DNA of 64,000 nucleotides from Microcella putealis (lineage in GTDB: Bacteria; Actinomycetota; Actinomycetes; Actinomycetales; Microbacteriaceae): contig NZ_SGWW01000005.1 of assembly GCF_004216575.1 (NCBI RefSeq), forward strand, positions 101,328-165,327, read 5' to 3'. The notes beneath the pieces are model-generated. The model saw only the letters and a program-made list of their open reading frames with translations. It did no database searches and was not told where the DNA came from. This document shows, piece after piece, positions 9,370 through 17,265 of the stretch. The translations under genes and the position numbers were made by a program. Position 1 is the stretch's first letter. Each line of letters opens with the position of its first letter.

Positions 9370-10919
9370 CACACCCACCCCGCCTCGCGAAGCGCGGCAC
9401 GCGCTTCATCACGCGCCGAAAACGGCACCTTCTCGCCGCGAATGTCGCGGTACGCCAAGTGACCCGGGCCGGCCCAGAGGATCGTGTCGCCGGGCCGCGC
9501 GCGCTCGATCGCCGCGCGAATGGCGGCCTCGGGCGGCACAATCTCGAGCACCTCGTCGGGGGCGTGCTCGGCGTCGACGACCCCCTCGAGCAGCATGGAG
9601 CGCACCCGTTGCGGGTCTTCGAACCGGGGGTGGTGGTCTGTGACGATCAGCACGTCGCTGCCGTCCGCAGCCACGCGCCCCATCTCGTGCCGCTTCGTGG
9701 TGTCGCGGTCACCGGATGCGCCCATCACCATGATCGTGCGGCCCGCGGTCAGGCGATTCACCGCCTCGAGCGTCGAGCGGAACGCATCGGCGCTGTGGCC
9801 GAAATCGACGTACACGGTCGGACCGGTGTCGCCCGAGACGCGCTCCGCGCGACCGGGCAGGTAGGCGTCGATGCCGTCCGCCACGACATCGGCCACTCGC
9901 TCGAACGGGTGCCCGCCCTCGACGAGCATGACGAGCGCGAGGCCCGCGTTGGCGGCCATGTGCCGGCCGATCAGCGGCACGCTCGTCGTGAGCATGCGAC
10001 CGTCACGGGCGGTGAGCGTGAACGCGGTGTACTCGGGGGTTTCATCTGTCACGACGACGCGCCAGTCGGCGTCTGCCTCCGCGTCGTCGAGCGAGGCAAT
10101 TGTCGTGACCGGCACCCCGGCCTCACGAACGAGGCGAGCGCCCCAGACCGAGTCGAGGCTCACGACGGCGCGACGAGAGCGATCGGGCTGAAAGAGCGGC
10201 AGCTTCGCTGCGAAGTACCCCTCCATGTCGCCGTAGTCGTCGAGGTGGTCGTGGCTCAGGTTTGTGAAGCCGGCGACATCGTGCACGAGGCCATCGACGC
10301 GGTGGCGACTGAGGGCCTGTGCACTGACCTCGACGGCGACGCTCGTGACCCCGACCTCCCGCATGCGGGCGAGCATGGCGTGCATCTCGGTCGCTTCGGG
10401 CGTGGTGAGGGTGCTCGTCACGACCCGATCACCGATGTGGCGTTCGGCGGTGGACGTCAGGCCCGCCGTTTCGCCGAGCTGCGTGAGGATGCCCTTCAGC
10501 AGGTACACCGTGGAGGTCTTGCCGTTCGTTCCCGTCACGCCATACAGCGCTGCCGGGTTTTCCTCGGTGCCATAGACCCACGCGCTGATCGCGCCAAGCC
10601 GCGCGCGCGGGTTCTCCACCGCGAGAATGGGGACGCCTGAGGCGGCTGCCAGTGCCGCCCCCTCATCATCGGTCATGACGGCAACCGCACCCGCCCGCAC
10701 GGCATCCGCCGCGAACTCGGCACCGTGCCGATGCGCACCGCGAATACCGACGTAGAGGTCTCCTGGGCGCACATCCCCCGAGGCGAGCGTGACGCCGGTG
10801 AGCTGGCCGGTCACGTCGCCGGTCACGACGCGCACGTCGCCGAACTCCGCCAGGAGATTGCCGAGCTCGCGCGGGGTGGGGTGCTCGGGACGAAAGACGT
10901 CGGAGGGGCGATCGGCCAC
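9369..10919 (-). CDS. murE: UDP-N-acetylmuramyl-tripeptide synthetase MurE-type ligase
   Basis: Adds the third (diamino or other) amino acid to UDP-MurNAc-L-Ala-D-Glu. At 516 residues it is full length. The N-terminal uridine-binding domain contains GVTLASGDVRPGDLYV, where most MurE proteins have DSR. The P-loop GTNGKT lies at 130-135, the metal/substrate region EVSAQAL...FTNLSHDHLDDYG at about 197-229, the likely carbamylated Lys in YFAAKLPLF at 239, and VDFGHSADAF at 371. The substrate-selecting motif is HHPR (429-432) where meso-DAP enzymes have DNPR. This suggests another residue at position 3, as in type B peptidoglycan, but specificity cannot be read with certainty. Confidence 0.93.
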   Translation of the reverse strand: MADRPSDVFRPEHPTPRELGNLLAEFGDVRVVTGDVTGQLTGVTLASGDVRPGDLYVGIRGAHRHGAEFAADAVRAGAVAVMTDDEGAALAAASGVPILAVENPRARLGAISAWVYGTEENPAALYGVTGTNGKTSTVYLLKGILTQLGETAGLTSTAERHIGDRVVTSTLTTPEATEMHAMLARMREVGVTSVAVEVSAQALSRHRVDGLVHDVAGFTNLSHDHLDDYGDMEGYFAAKLPLFQPDRSRRAVVSLDSVWGARLVREAGVPVTTIASLDDAEADADWRVVVTDETPEYTAFTLTARDGRMLTTSVPLIGRHMAANAGLALVMLVEGGHPFERVADVVADGIDAYLPGRAERVSGDTGPTVYVDFGHSADAFRSTLEAVNRLTAGRTIMVMGASGDRDTTKRHEMGRVAADGSDVLIVTDHHPRFEDPQRVRSMLLEGVVDAEHAPDEVLEIVPPEAAIRAAIERARPGDTILWAGPGHLAYRDIRGEKVPFSARDEARAALREAGWV

Positions 10920-10948
10920 GCGGAAACTCTTCTTTTCGACTCGGGCGC

Positions 10949-12721
10949 CTACCAGGTCGTCGGAAGGCGCGGCGGGGGCTGCGTGCTGGGGGCCACTCGG
11001 AAGGTCTTCAGTACCTGCGTCATGATCTGCTGGAACGTCGGGGCCGCCGCTGCAGAGGTCTTAATCGTATCGGGACGACCGAAGGTGACCACCACGACAA
11101 ATTCCGGGTCTTCGGCCGGCGCCATGCCGGCGACCGACACGATGCGCTCGCGCGAGTACACGCCGTTGATCGGCACCTCGGCGGTTCCCGTCTTGGCGGC
11201 AACCCGGTACCCCGGCACCGTCAGCTGTGGGCCGAGGTAGTAGTCGGTCACCACCGACTCCATCATCTGAACGGTCTGCGCGGCCGCGCTTTCCGACACC
11301 ACGCGGGTGCCCTCGGTCGACGGCTGGTGCGTCACCTCGCCGTCGCCGTGGTCGCAGCCCGAGACAAGCGTCAGCGGCTTGCGTTCGCCGCCATTGGCGA
11401 GGATCTGGTAGGCCTGGGCCACCTGCGCGCTCGTGACGCTCACCGACTGACCGAAGAGCTGCATGTAGGCGCCGTGCCCGTCAATCGTGTCGGACGAGCG
11501 CACGGTTCCGGCCTCCTCGCCGAGGAAGCCGACCGGAGTGGGCTCACCGAAACCGAAGGCGCGCAGGTACCGCTCGCGATCGGCGAAGCTCAGTCGTTCG
11601 CCGAGGATCGATGTGCCGATGTTGGACGAGTTCATCAGGATGCCCGCGGTCGTCAGACGCATTCCCGAGTGGGCCCACGCATCGCGAATCTGCCAGCCGT
11701 TGATCGTCTCGTATCCGCTCGGCACCTCGATCTGCTCGAGCGGAGTCGTCTGACCCGCGTCAAGAAGCGACGCGATGGTGACGGCCTTCATCGTCGACCC
11801 GGGCTCGTATGGCCAGGTGAAGATGCGCGAGCCCAAGTTTTCGGGGTCGGTGCCGTTGACGTTGTTGGGGTCGACCGTCGGCCAGTCGGCCGCGGCGATG
11901 ATTTCGCCGCTGTCGGCACGTACCACCATGGCCGTTGCCCAGTCGGCGCCGAGCGCGGTGGCCTGCTCGGCGAGGGCCTGGGTCGCAAACCACTGCAGGT
12001 CGGCGTCGATCGTGAGGGCGAGGGTTCCGCCGTCGACCGGCTCTTGGTGCACGACGGTGCTGCCCGGCAGGCGCACCCCATCAGCGCCGCGCTCGAAGGT
12101 GGAGCTGCCATTCACGGCGCCGAGGCAGTCGTTTCTCGCGAGCTCGAGGCCGGTCTGGGGGCCGTCGGTGCCGAGGAAGCCCACGAGGTTTCCCGCCACC
12201 TGCCCGTTTGGGTAGGTGCGGGCCGCGATGCGCTCGGAATACACCCACGGCACGCCAAGATCGCGGACCCGCTGGAAGACGTCGGTCGGGACACCACGAA
12301 CGAGGTAGGCGTGATCGCTCTCGGGGTTTTCGGCCAACGCCTGCTCAATACGTTCGAGCAGCACCAGCGGATCGGTGTCGGTGATCTCCCCGATCGCGGT
12401 CAACGCCTCCCAGACCGTGTGCTCGGTGCGCTCGCGCGTTTCGGGGTCGGCGACGGTGTAGTCGCCCACGAAGCGCGGTGACACCGTGAGGTCGTAGCGG
12501 TACACGGCATCGGCGAGAGCGACCCCGTTGCGATCGACGATGTCGCCTCGAAGACCCTGAAGTGTCTGAGGGATCGAGCGCCGGGCCTCGGCCTCGGTGG
12601 CAAGCTCGGCGGCGCGAACCACCTGAATGTCGACGAGGCGAACGACGAAGGAGGAGACGATGATGACCATGACGATCACGGCGGCAGTGATGCGGCGCCG
12701 TGTGCGGCGATCGGTGGTCAC
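10949..12721 (-). CDS. ftsI: Septal class B penicillin-binding protein (FtsI/PBP3-type)
   Basis: Transpeptidase of the divisome, anchored by one N-terminal helix (about 11-30). The 590-residue protein has a dimerisation domain beginning LRGDIVDRNGVALA and then the transpeptidase domain. The active-site SxxK is STMK at about 309-312, SxN is SSN at about 365-367, and KTG lies in AAKTGTAEV near the C-terminus. No PASTA domain follows. Its position between ftsL and murE is standard. It ends 29 bases before murE and starts at a GTG-type codon behind the ftsL gene. Confidence 0.95.
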   Translation of the reverse strand: MTTDRRTRRRITAAVIVMVIIVSSFVVRLVDIQVVRAAELATEAEARRSIPQTLQGLRGDIVDRNGVALADAVYRYDLTVSPRFVGDYTVADPETRERTEHTVWEALTAIGEITDTDPLVLLERIEQALAENPESDHAYLVRGVPTDVFQRVRDLGVPWVYSERIAARTYPNGQVAGNLVGFLGTDGPQTGLELARNDCLGAVNGSSTFERGADGVRLPGSTVVHQEPVDGGTLALTIDADLQWFATQALAEQATALGADWATAMVVRADSGEIIAAADWPTVDPNNVNGTDPENLGSRIFTWPYEPGSTMKAVTIASLLDAGQTTPLEQIEVPSGYETINGWQIRDAWAHSGMRLTTAGILMNSSNIGTSILGERLSFADRERYLRAFGFGEPTPVGFLGEEAGTVRSSDTIDGHGAYMQLFGQSVSVTSAQVAQAYQILANGGERKPLTLVSGCDHGDGEVTHQPSTEGTRVVSESAAAQTVQMMESVVTDYYLGPQLTVPGYRVAAKTGTAEVPINGVYSRERIVSVAGMAPAEDPEFVVVVTFGRPDTIKTSAAAAPTFQQIMTQVLKTFRVAPSTQPPPRLPTTW

Positions 12722-12757
12722 GCTCGGCCTCCCGGTGCTGTCGTGGTGGTCATGAGG

Positions 12758-13375
12758 TCATCGAGTGATGGGGGCGGGCAGCGGCTCTGGCCCTGCAGGC
12801 GGCACCGCTGCTGCCGGCTGTTCCGCGGAGGCTAGCGGTCCCGGAGGCGACGGCATCGGAGCCACGCCCGACGCCTCCCCCGCCGCCGCCGGGACCACCA
12901 GCGGCACGTCGGCGAGCAGCACATTGCCGACCATGCTGTCGCGCCCGTCGAGGACTCCCGACTGCGCGGATGCGGCGACCGGCACTCCGAGCACGGCCGC
13001 GTCCGCCAACCGGAGGTAGGCGGAGGATGAGTTGACGACCATGCCGAGCGACTCGGCCTGAGCGGCAACGTTTTGGGGCGATTCGAGTCGCGCGAGGTTT
13101 TCGGTGAGCACCTGGGCGTCGCGGTTGAGCTCAACGAGCTGCGCTTCGGCGGCCGACAGACGGTAGGCACCCTCCGAGAGCTGGATGCTCAGCATGAGCT
13201 GGGCGAGCAGGATCGCGAACACGCCGCTCACGGCGATGGTCGCCGCCAGCGCACGCGGGCGGGCGCGACGCTGCTCGCGGCTCGGGGCCACCACGACGGG
13301 GCGGAGGGTGCGCCGCGGGATGCGCGGACCGCGCGCCGGGACCGGAGCGCCGAGAGTGTCGGCCGCGATGCTCAT
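12758..13375 (-). CDS. ftsL: FtsL-type division protein with Pro/Ala-rich tail
   Basis: The 205-residue protein has a basic cytoplasmic N-terminus and one membrane helix (about 43-64, ALAATIAVSGVFAILLAQL). A predicted coiled-coil follows (SAAEAQLVELNRDAQVLTENLARL split across about 74-98), then a Pro/Ala-rich extracytoplasmic tail of roughly 90 residues. Topology and position between rsmH and ftsI identify FtsL, which recruits FtsQ, FtsW and FtsI. Sequence conservation is low in this family, so the call rests on architecture and context. Its ATG overlaps the rsmH stop (ATGA). Confidence 0.8.
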   Translation of the reverse strand: MSIAADTLGAPVPARGPRIPRRTLRPVVVAPSREQRRARPRALAATIAVSGVFAILLAQLMLSIQLSEGAYRLSAAEAQLVELNRDAQVLTENLARLESPQNVAAQAESLGMVVNSSSAYLRLADAAVLGVPVAASAQSGVLDGRDSMVGNVLLADVPLVVPAAAGEASGVAPMPSPPGPLASAEQPAAAVPPAGPEPLPAPITR

Positions 13376-14322
13376 GCCACCTCCCGCAGTCGCTGGGCGG
13401 CACGCAGGCGCACCGGAATGGCTCGGGGGTTCAGGGCACGTTCGGCGTCGTCGGCCTGCTCGGCGCCGCGCACGAGCAGCCGCAGCTCGGGCGCGTGTTC
13501 CGGCAGCTCAACGGGTAGCCCGGCGGGCGCCGTCGAGCGGCTGCGGGCCGCGAACTCGCGCTTGACGATGCGGTCTTCGAGCGACTGGTAGGCGAGCACG
13601 ACGATGCGCCCGCCGACGATCAGGGCGTCGAGCGCCGCGGGGAGCGCATCCTCGAGGGCCGCCAATTCGGCGTTCACCTCGATGCGCAGCGCCTGGTAGA
13701 CCCGCTTCGCGGGGTGACCGGGGCGACGGGCCGCCTGCGGCGTCGCGTCGGCGATGATGCGATTCAGTTGATCGCTGCGCTCGATCGGGGCGAGCATCCG
13801 TGCCTCAACGATGCGACGCGCGTAGCGGGGAGCGAGGCGTTCTTCGCCGTAGCGCTCGAAGATACGGCGCAGCGCCGACTCGGGGTAGCTCGCGAGCACC
13901 TCGGCGGCCGTCTGACCGCTCGTGCGATCCATGCGCATGTCGAGCGGGGCATCCTGCGCGTAGGCGAAGCCGCGCTCGGCCTCATCCAGCTGCATCGACG
14001 AGACGCCGAGGTCGAACAACACGCCGTTGACCCGGTCGATGCCGAGACCGTCGAGTGCGTCGCGGATGCGGTCGTAGACCGTGTGCACGGGGCGGAAGCG
14101 GTCGCCGAACGGGGCGAGCCGTGCGGTCGCCAGGGCGAGCGCGTCGGTGTCGCGGTCGAGGCCCACGACGGTGAGCTCCGGGAAGCGCGTGAGCGCCGCC
14201 TCGGTGTGCCCACCGAGGCCGAGGGTCGCATCGATCAGCACCGCGCCGGGGGCGGCGATCGCGGGCTCGAGCAGCTCGAGGCAGCGGTCGAGCATGACGG
14301 GGGTGTGCTTCTGGTCAGTCAT
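13372..14322 (-). CDS. rsmH: 16S rRNA m4C1402 N4-methyltransferase RsmH (MraW)
   Basis: SAM-dependent methyltransferase acting on C1402 in the 30S decoding centre. The start at ATG 14322 gives MTDQKHTPVMLDRCLELL, the family N-terminus; an in-frame upstream ATG at 14358 adds only an unconserved 12 residues. The SAM loop is LIDATLGLGGHTEAAL. Further motifs are GVLFDLGVSSMQLDEAERGFAY and the C-terminal LRIEVNAELAALE and SLEDRIVKREF. At 316 residues it has normal length. It sits between mraZ and ftsL, as in nearly all bacterial dcw clusters. Confidence 0.97.
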   Translation of the reverse strand: MTDQKHTPVMLDRCLELLEPAIAAPGAVLIDATLGLGGHTEAALTRFPELTVVGLDRDTDALALATARLAPFGDRFRPVHTVYDRIRDALDGLGIDRVNGVLFDLGVSSMQLDEAERGFAYAQDAPLDMRMDRTSGQTAAEVLASYPESALRRIFERYGEERLAPRYARRIVEARMLAPIERSDQLNRIIADATPQAARRPGHPAKRVYQALRIEVNAELAALEDALPAALDALIVGGRIVVLAYQSLEDRIVKREFAARSRSTAPAGLPVELPEHAPELRLLVRGAEQADDAERALNPRAIPVRLRAAQRLREVA

Positions 14323-14424
14323 GGGCGTATCGGCCGGTCGCGGGGCCCGGATCCCCATCCGTGCGACCTGGCACCGGGGAAGGTGCGCCAGGGCGGGTCA
14401 CGGCTGGGAGTCCGGGCCTCGCGG

Positions 14425-14856
14425 CTAGAAGAGGCCGGGGATCACCTCCTCCTCCGTGCTCGAGAAGGCGTCTTCCTGGGCGGCGTAGTACGCCTCCCAG
14501 GCGGGGGTCGACCAGATTTCGGCGCGGTCACCGGCACCGATCACGGTGAGGTCGCGCTCGAGGCCCGCGTACTGCCGCAGGGCCGGGGGGATCGTGACGC
14601 GGAACTGCTTGTCGGGCTCTTCGTCGCTCGCACCCGAGAGAAAGACGCGCACGTAGTCGCGCGCCGCCTTGCTCGTGAGGGGGGCCGTCGTGATGAGCGA
14701 GACCTTCTGCTGAAAGGTCTCGGGGGTGAAGACGTAGATGCAGCGCTCTTGGCCGCGGGCGAGCACGAGGCCGTCGGCGAGCTGGCCGCGGAACTTCGCG
14801 GGGAGGATCAGCCGCCCCTTGTCGTCGAGCTTGGGGGTGTGCGCGCCGAGAAACAT
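14425..14856 (-). CDS. mraZ: Transcriptional regulator MraZ
   Basis: DNA-binding regulator of the dcw operon built from two swapped AbrB-like folds. The 143-residue protein begins [24 protein letters not shown], the first DxKGR signature. The second half (about 80-115) carries [23 protein letters not shown], where the second repeat's usual D-x-x-G-R is less clear. It is the first gene of the operon, and about 48 bases upstream lie three direct 10-base repeats of the type MraZ binds, so autoregulation is very likely. Confidence 0.95.
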   Translation of the reverse strand: MFLGAHTPKLDDKGRLILPAKFRGQLADGLVLARGQERCIYVFTPETFQQKVSLITTAPLTSKAARDYVRVFLSGASDEEPDKQFRVTIPPALRQYAGLERDLTVIGAGDRAEIWSTPAWEAYYAAQEDAFSSTEEEVIPGLF

Positions 14857-14903
14857 GGTGCGACCGCACCCCCTCTCATCTCCGGCCCGAGATCGGGAAT
14901 TTC

Positions 14904-14933
14904 CTCCACATTACTCCACTTACCTCCACTTTG
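14904..14933 (-). promoter_or_regulatory. MraZ operator: three GTGGAG boxes at 10-base spacing
   Basis: On the minus strand the hexamer GTGGAG occurs three times in exact 10-base phase (complements at 14904-14909, 14914-14919 and 14924-14929). A degenerate GTGGTG sits in phase two steps further upstream (14944-14949). MraZ is known to bind tandem TGGG/GTGG-type boxes at such spacing upstream of mraZ, so this is the expected operator for the dcw operon. Between the boxes and mraZ lies a short palindrome (CCCGA-GA-TCGGG, 14887-14898). Confidence 0.8.
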
Positions 14934-15055
14934 AGCCTCCTGGCACCACTTTATTCCCGCGATGCGCCCCATTGCCCCCGTACTGGGGGTGCAAGCGCCA
15001 CGCGGGATGCGCGACCCGCGACGGCGACGCGCCCCGCGCATCCGCGTCATGGCGC

Positions 15056-15090
15056 AAAAAAACCGGGGCTGACCCTGAGGTCAGCCCCGG
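15056..15090 (-). terminator. Intrinsic terminator of the DUF3040-type gene
   Basis: A perfect 12-base inverted repeat (15063-15074 with 15079-15090, loop CTGA) is followed on the minus strand by seven T residues (seen as an A-tract at 15056-15062). It lies 31 bases beyond the stop of the gene at 15121-15498 and is a textbook intrinsic terminator. It separates that gene from the mraZ operator. Confidence 0.9.
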
Positions 15091-15120
15091 CGAAAAGCTT
15101 CGGGGAGGAAAGTGGAGCGT

Positions 15121-15498
15121 TTAGCTGTCGCCGTCTTGGCGGCGCTCCCACCGCTCGTTCAACTTGTCCATAAAGGAGGCCCGCGGCGCGCGCGCAGTGC
15201 GAGCGCTGGCGGCGGGTTCGTTCGGTGCCTGGACGGAACCCTTGCCGGGCGTGAGAGCCAGCAGCACTCCCCCAAACATCAGGGCGAAGCCGAGGACGCC
15301 GACGAGCGGGATCGAGATGATGACACCGGTGACGAGCACGCCAATGCCGAGGACCGCGAGCAGCGCGCCCACCGTGACGAGCGTGTAGTTCGGCTTTCCC
15401 CGGTTGCCCGAGACGGCGCTCACAAAATCGGCGTCGTTGCGGTAGAGGTTGCGCTCCATCTCTTCGAGAAGGCGCTGCTCCTGCTCTGACAGCGGCAT
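15121..15498 (-). CDS. DUF3040-type small membrane protein
   Basis: The 125-residue protein begins MPLSEQEQRLLEEMERNLYRNDADFV, the typical opening of the actinobacterial DUF3040 family. Two adjacent membrane helices follow (about 40-60 and 62-83), then a charged tail. Members are often encoded next to mraZ. The biochemical function is unknown. It is monocistronic, with its own terminator, and is divergent from the polyprenyl synthetase gene. Confidence 0.85.
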   Translation of the reverse strand: MPLSEQEQRLLEEMERNLYRNDADFVSAVSGNRGKPNYTLVTVGALLAVLGIGVLVTGVIISIPLVGVLGFALMFGGVLLALTPGKGSVQAPNEPAASARTARAPRASFMDKLNERWERRQDGDS

Positions 15499-15584
15499 GG
15501 TGACCCCTTGATTACGGCGTGCATGTCGCGAGGGCTCCCGCGACTCCGTCAGTCTACGACCGCCCTGCTGGATAGGCTAGGTGA

Positions 15585-16706
15585 GTGGCTGAGAGATTGC
15601 GCCTAGTTGACCTGGTTCACGCCCGGATCACCGGCTTCCTGGACGACCGCGCGAGCCACCTCGATTCGGTCGCCGATGAGCTCGGCGTCTTCATCGACGC
15701 GTCGCGCGACTTGCTCGCGGGCGGCAAGCGGTTCCGCGCCCTGTTCGCCTACTGGGGGTGGCAGGCCGTTGCCGGGTCGGCGCGACCGGATGATCCTCTC
15801 GCGACGCTGGACGAGCATCCGGATATCGACGCCGTGATCGACGTCGCGGCAGCGCTCGAGCTGTTCCAGGGTGCCGCTCTCGTGCACGACGACATCATGG
15901 ACAACTCCGACACCCGCCGGGGCAAGCCGGCTGCGCATCGGCGTTTCGAGGCAGAGCACCGCGCCCGCGAGTGGGCCGGCAGCGATCGCGTCTACGGCAC
16001 CTCGACGGCGCTGCTCCTCGGCGACCTCCTGCTCGGCTGGAGCGACGAGCTGCTCGACGACGGCCTGGGGCGCGTCGCCGACCGCCGTGCGGCGCGGGCC
16101 GCCCGCGACGAGTTCCGCACCATGCGCACCGAGGTCATGCTCGGTCAATACCTCGACATCTACGAAGAGGTCGCGTGGCGCGACGCCGACGAACGCGATC
16201 AATTGCCGCGCGCCCACCGCGTCGTGACCTACAAGTCGGCGAAATACTCGATCGAAGCGCCGCTTGCGATCGGCGCGCTGATGGCCGGCGGCACCCCCGA
16301 GCAGGTGGAAGCCCTCCGCGCGTTTGGTCTGCCGCTCGGCGTCGCGTTCCAATTGCGCGACGACCTGCTCGGCGTCTTCGGTGACCCCGAGATCACCGGC
16401 AAGCCCGCCGGCGACGACCTCCGCGAAGGCAAGCGCACGGTCATCATCGCGCTCGCGCGCGCCGGCCTGCCCTCGGGCCCGCGCGCCCTGATCGACGAGC
16501 TACTCGGCGACCCCGAGCTCACGGCGCACCAGGTGGCCACCCTGCAGGCCACCATTCGCGACAGCGGCGCCGTCGAGACGGTCGAGTCGATCATCAGTCG
16601 CTCGGTCGCCGACGCTCTCGCGGCGCTGGAGGCGGCACCGATCAGCCGCGCTGCGCAACGAGAGCTTGAAGGGCTTGCCGACCTCGTCACGCGCCGCAGC
16701 AGCTGA
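15585..16706 (+). CDS. Trans-prenyl diphosphate synthase (IdsA/GGPP synthase type)
   Basis: Condenses isopentenyl diphosphate with allylic diphosphates to make long-chain prenyl diphosphates for quinones, carotenoids or other isoprenoids. The 373-residue protein has the first Asp-rich motif DDIMDNSD (about 102-109) and the second, RDDLLGVFGD (about 258-267), plus GGKRFR near 47-52 for substrate binding. The start is GTG 15585. Its order before an Rv2175c-type gene, a Pkn kinase and aroG matches mycobacterial idsA2. Chain length cannot be decided from sequence alone. Confidence 0.93.
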   Translation: MAERLRLVDLVHARITGFLDDRASHLDSVADELGVFIDASRDLLAGGKRFRALFAYWGWQAVAGSARPDDPLATLDEHPDIDAVIDVAAALELFQGAALVHDDIMDNSDTRRGKPAAHRRFEAEHRAREWAGSDRVYGTSTALLLGDLLLGWSDELLDDGLGRVADRRAARAARDEFRTMRTEVMLGQYLDIYEEVAWRDADERDQLPRAHRVVTYKSAKYSIEAPLAIGALMAGGTPEQVEALRAFGLPLGVAFQLRDDLLGVFGDPEITGKPAGDDLREGKRTVIIALARAGLPSGPRALIDELLGDPELTAHQVATLQATIRDSGAVETVESIISRSVADALAALEAAPISRAAQRELEGLADLVTRRSS

Positions 16707-16716
16707 CGAGGTCGGC
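16677..16716. terminator. 12-base perfect inverted repeat spanning the synthase stop codon
   Basis: Arms 16677-16688 and 16705-16716 are perfect 12-base complements around a 16-base loop that contains the last codons. The prenyl synthase stop (16704-16706) touches the right arm. It lies between two convergent genes and may act as a bidirectional terminator or 3'-end stabiliser, but there is no T-tract. Confidence 0.4.
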
Positions 16717-16744
16717 TGCGATGGCAGGCGATCGCGGGGACGGG

Positions 16745-17083
16745 TTAGAACGCGAGAACCTGCGCGATCCGGCGCACCTCGGCCTTACGCCCCGCCCGCA
16801 GTGACGCGATGGGGGCCGCATCGAGCTGGTCGTTCTCGGCGAGCATCCACTGCATCGCCTCATCATCGCTGAACCCGGCATCGGCGAGCAGGGTCAGCGT
16901 GCCGGGCAGGCCGTGCACCGGCTCACCGTCGACGAGGAACTCCTCGGGCACCACCAGCACACCGTCGCGGCGCACCGCGAGCAATTGACGCTCCTCAAAG
17001 AGGCGATGGATCTTGCCTGGGCCGAGCCCGAGAATCTCGACGAGGTCGGGCACGGTCAGCCAGCGGGACGATTCGACGTTCAC
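16745..17083 (-). CDS. Rv2175c-type winged-helix DNA-binding protein
   Basis: The 112-residue protein (MNVESSRWLTVPDLVEILG...) has an N-terminal helix-turn-helix (LTVPDLVEILGLGPGKIHRLFEERQLLAVRR). Its C-terminal region matches the Rv2175c family, whose mycobacterial member is a DNA-binding substrate of kinase PknL. The start is set at GTG 17083, where conservation with the family begins. An in-frame GTG-type start at 17128 would add 15 residues. It is encoded divergently from the LysM/kinase genes, as Rv2175c is from pknL. Regulatory targets are unknown. Confidence 0.8.
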   Translation of the reverse strand: MNVESSRWLTVPDLVEILGLGPGKIHRLFEERQLLAVRRDGVLVVPEEFLVDGEPVHGLPGTLTLLADAGFSDDEAMQWMLAENDQLDAAPIASLRAGRKAEVRRIAQVLAF

Positions 17084-17169
17084 GTCTTTAGGGTGCCAGA
17101 CCCCGGGCGCTGAGGGCAGCACGGTCAATTGTTTCGAGCGTGTTACCTCTCGTCACATCTTCCCCATCT

Positions 17170-17194
17170 GTTGACACCAGTTGTACTGTGTAAC
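17170..17194. promoter_or_regulatory. Imperfect palindrome in the divergent intergenic region
   Basis: GTTGACAC (17170-17177) faces GTGTAAC (17188-17194), an inverted repeat with one extra base in the left arm. It overlaps a TTGACA-like -35 hexamer (17171-17176) in the 182-base gap between the Rv2175c-type gene and the LysM gene. The site is suitable for an operator controlling both, possibly used by the Rv2175c-type protein itself. No clear -10 was found. Confidence 0.3.
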
Positions 17195-17265
17195 AAGCGG
17201 AAGGGGGATTTCCGCCCGTTCTCGTTGTCTGAGGACGCCGACAGCGCCTGGGGGTACCCGACACG

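Noticed and set aside
8722..9378. Frameshift or split gene as the explanation for the short MurF
   Set aside because: murE ends by a TGATG overlap directly at the start of the short gene, so there is no room for a missing N-terminal part in another frame. The truncation is real in this sequence.
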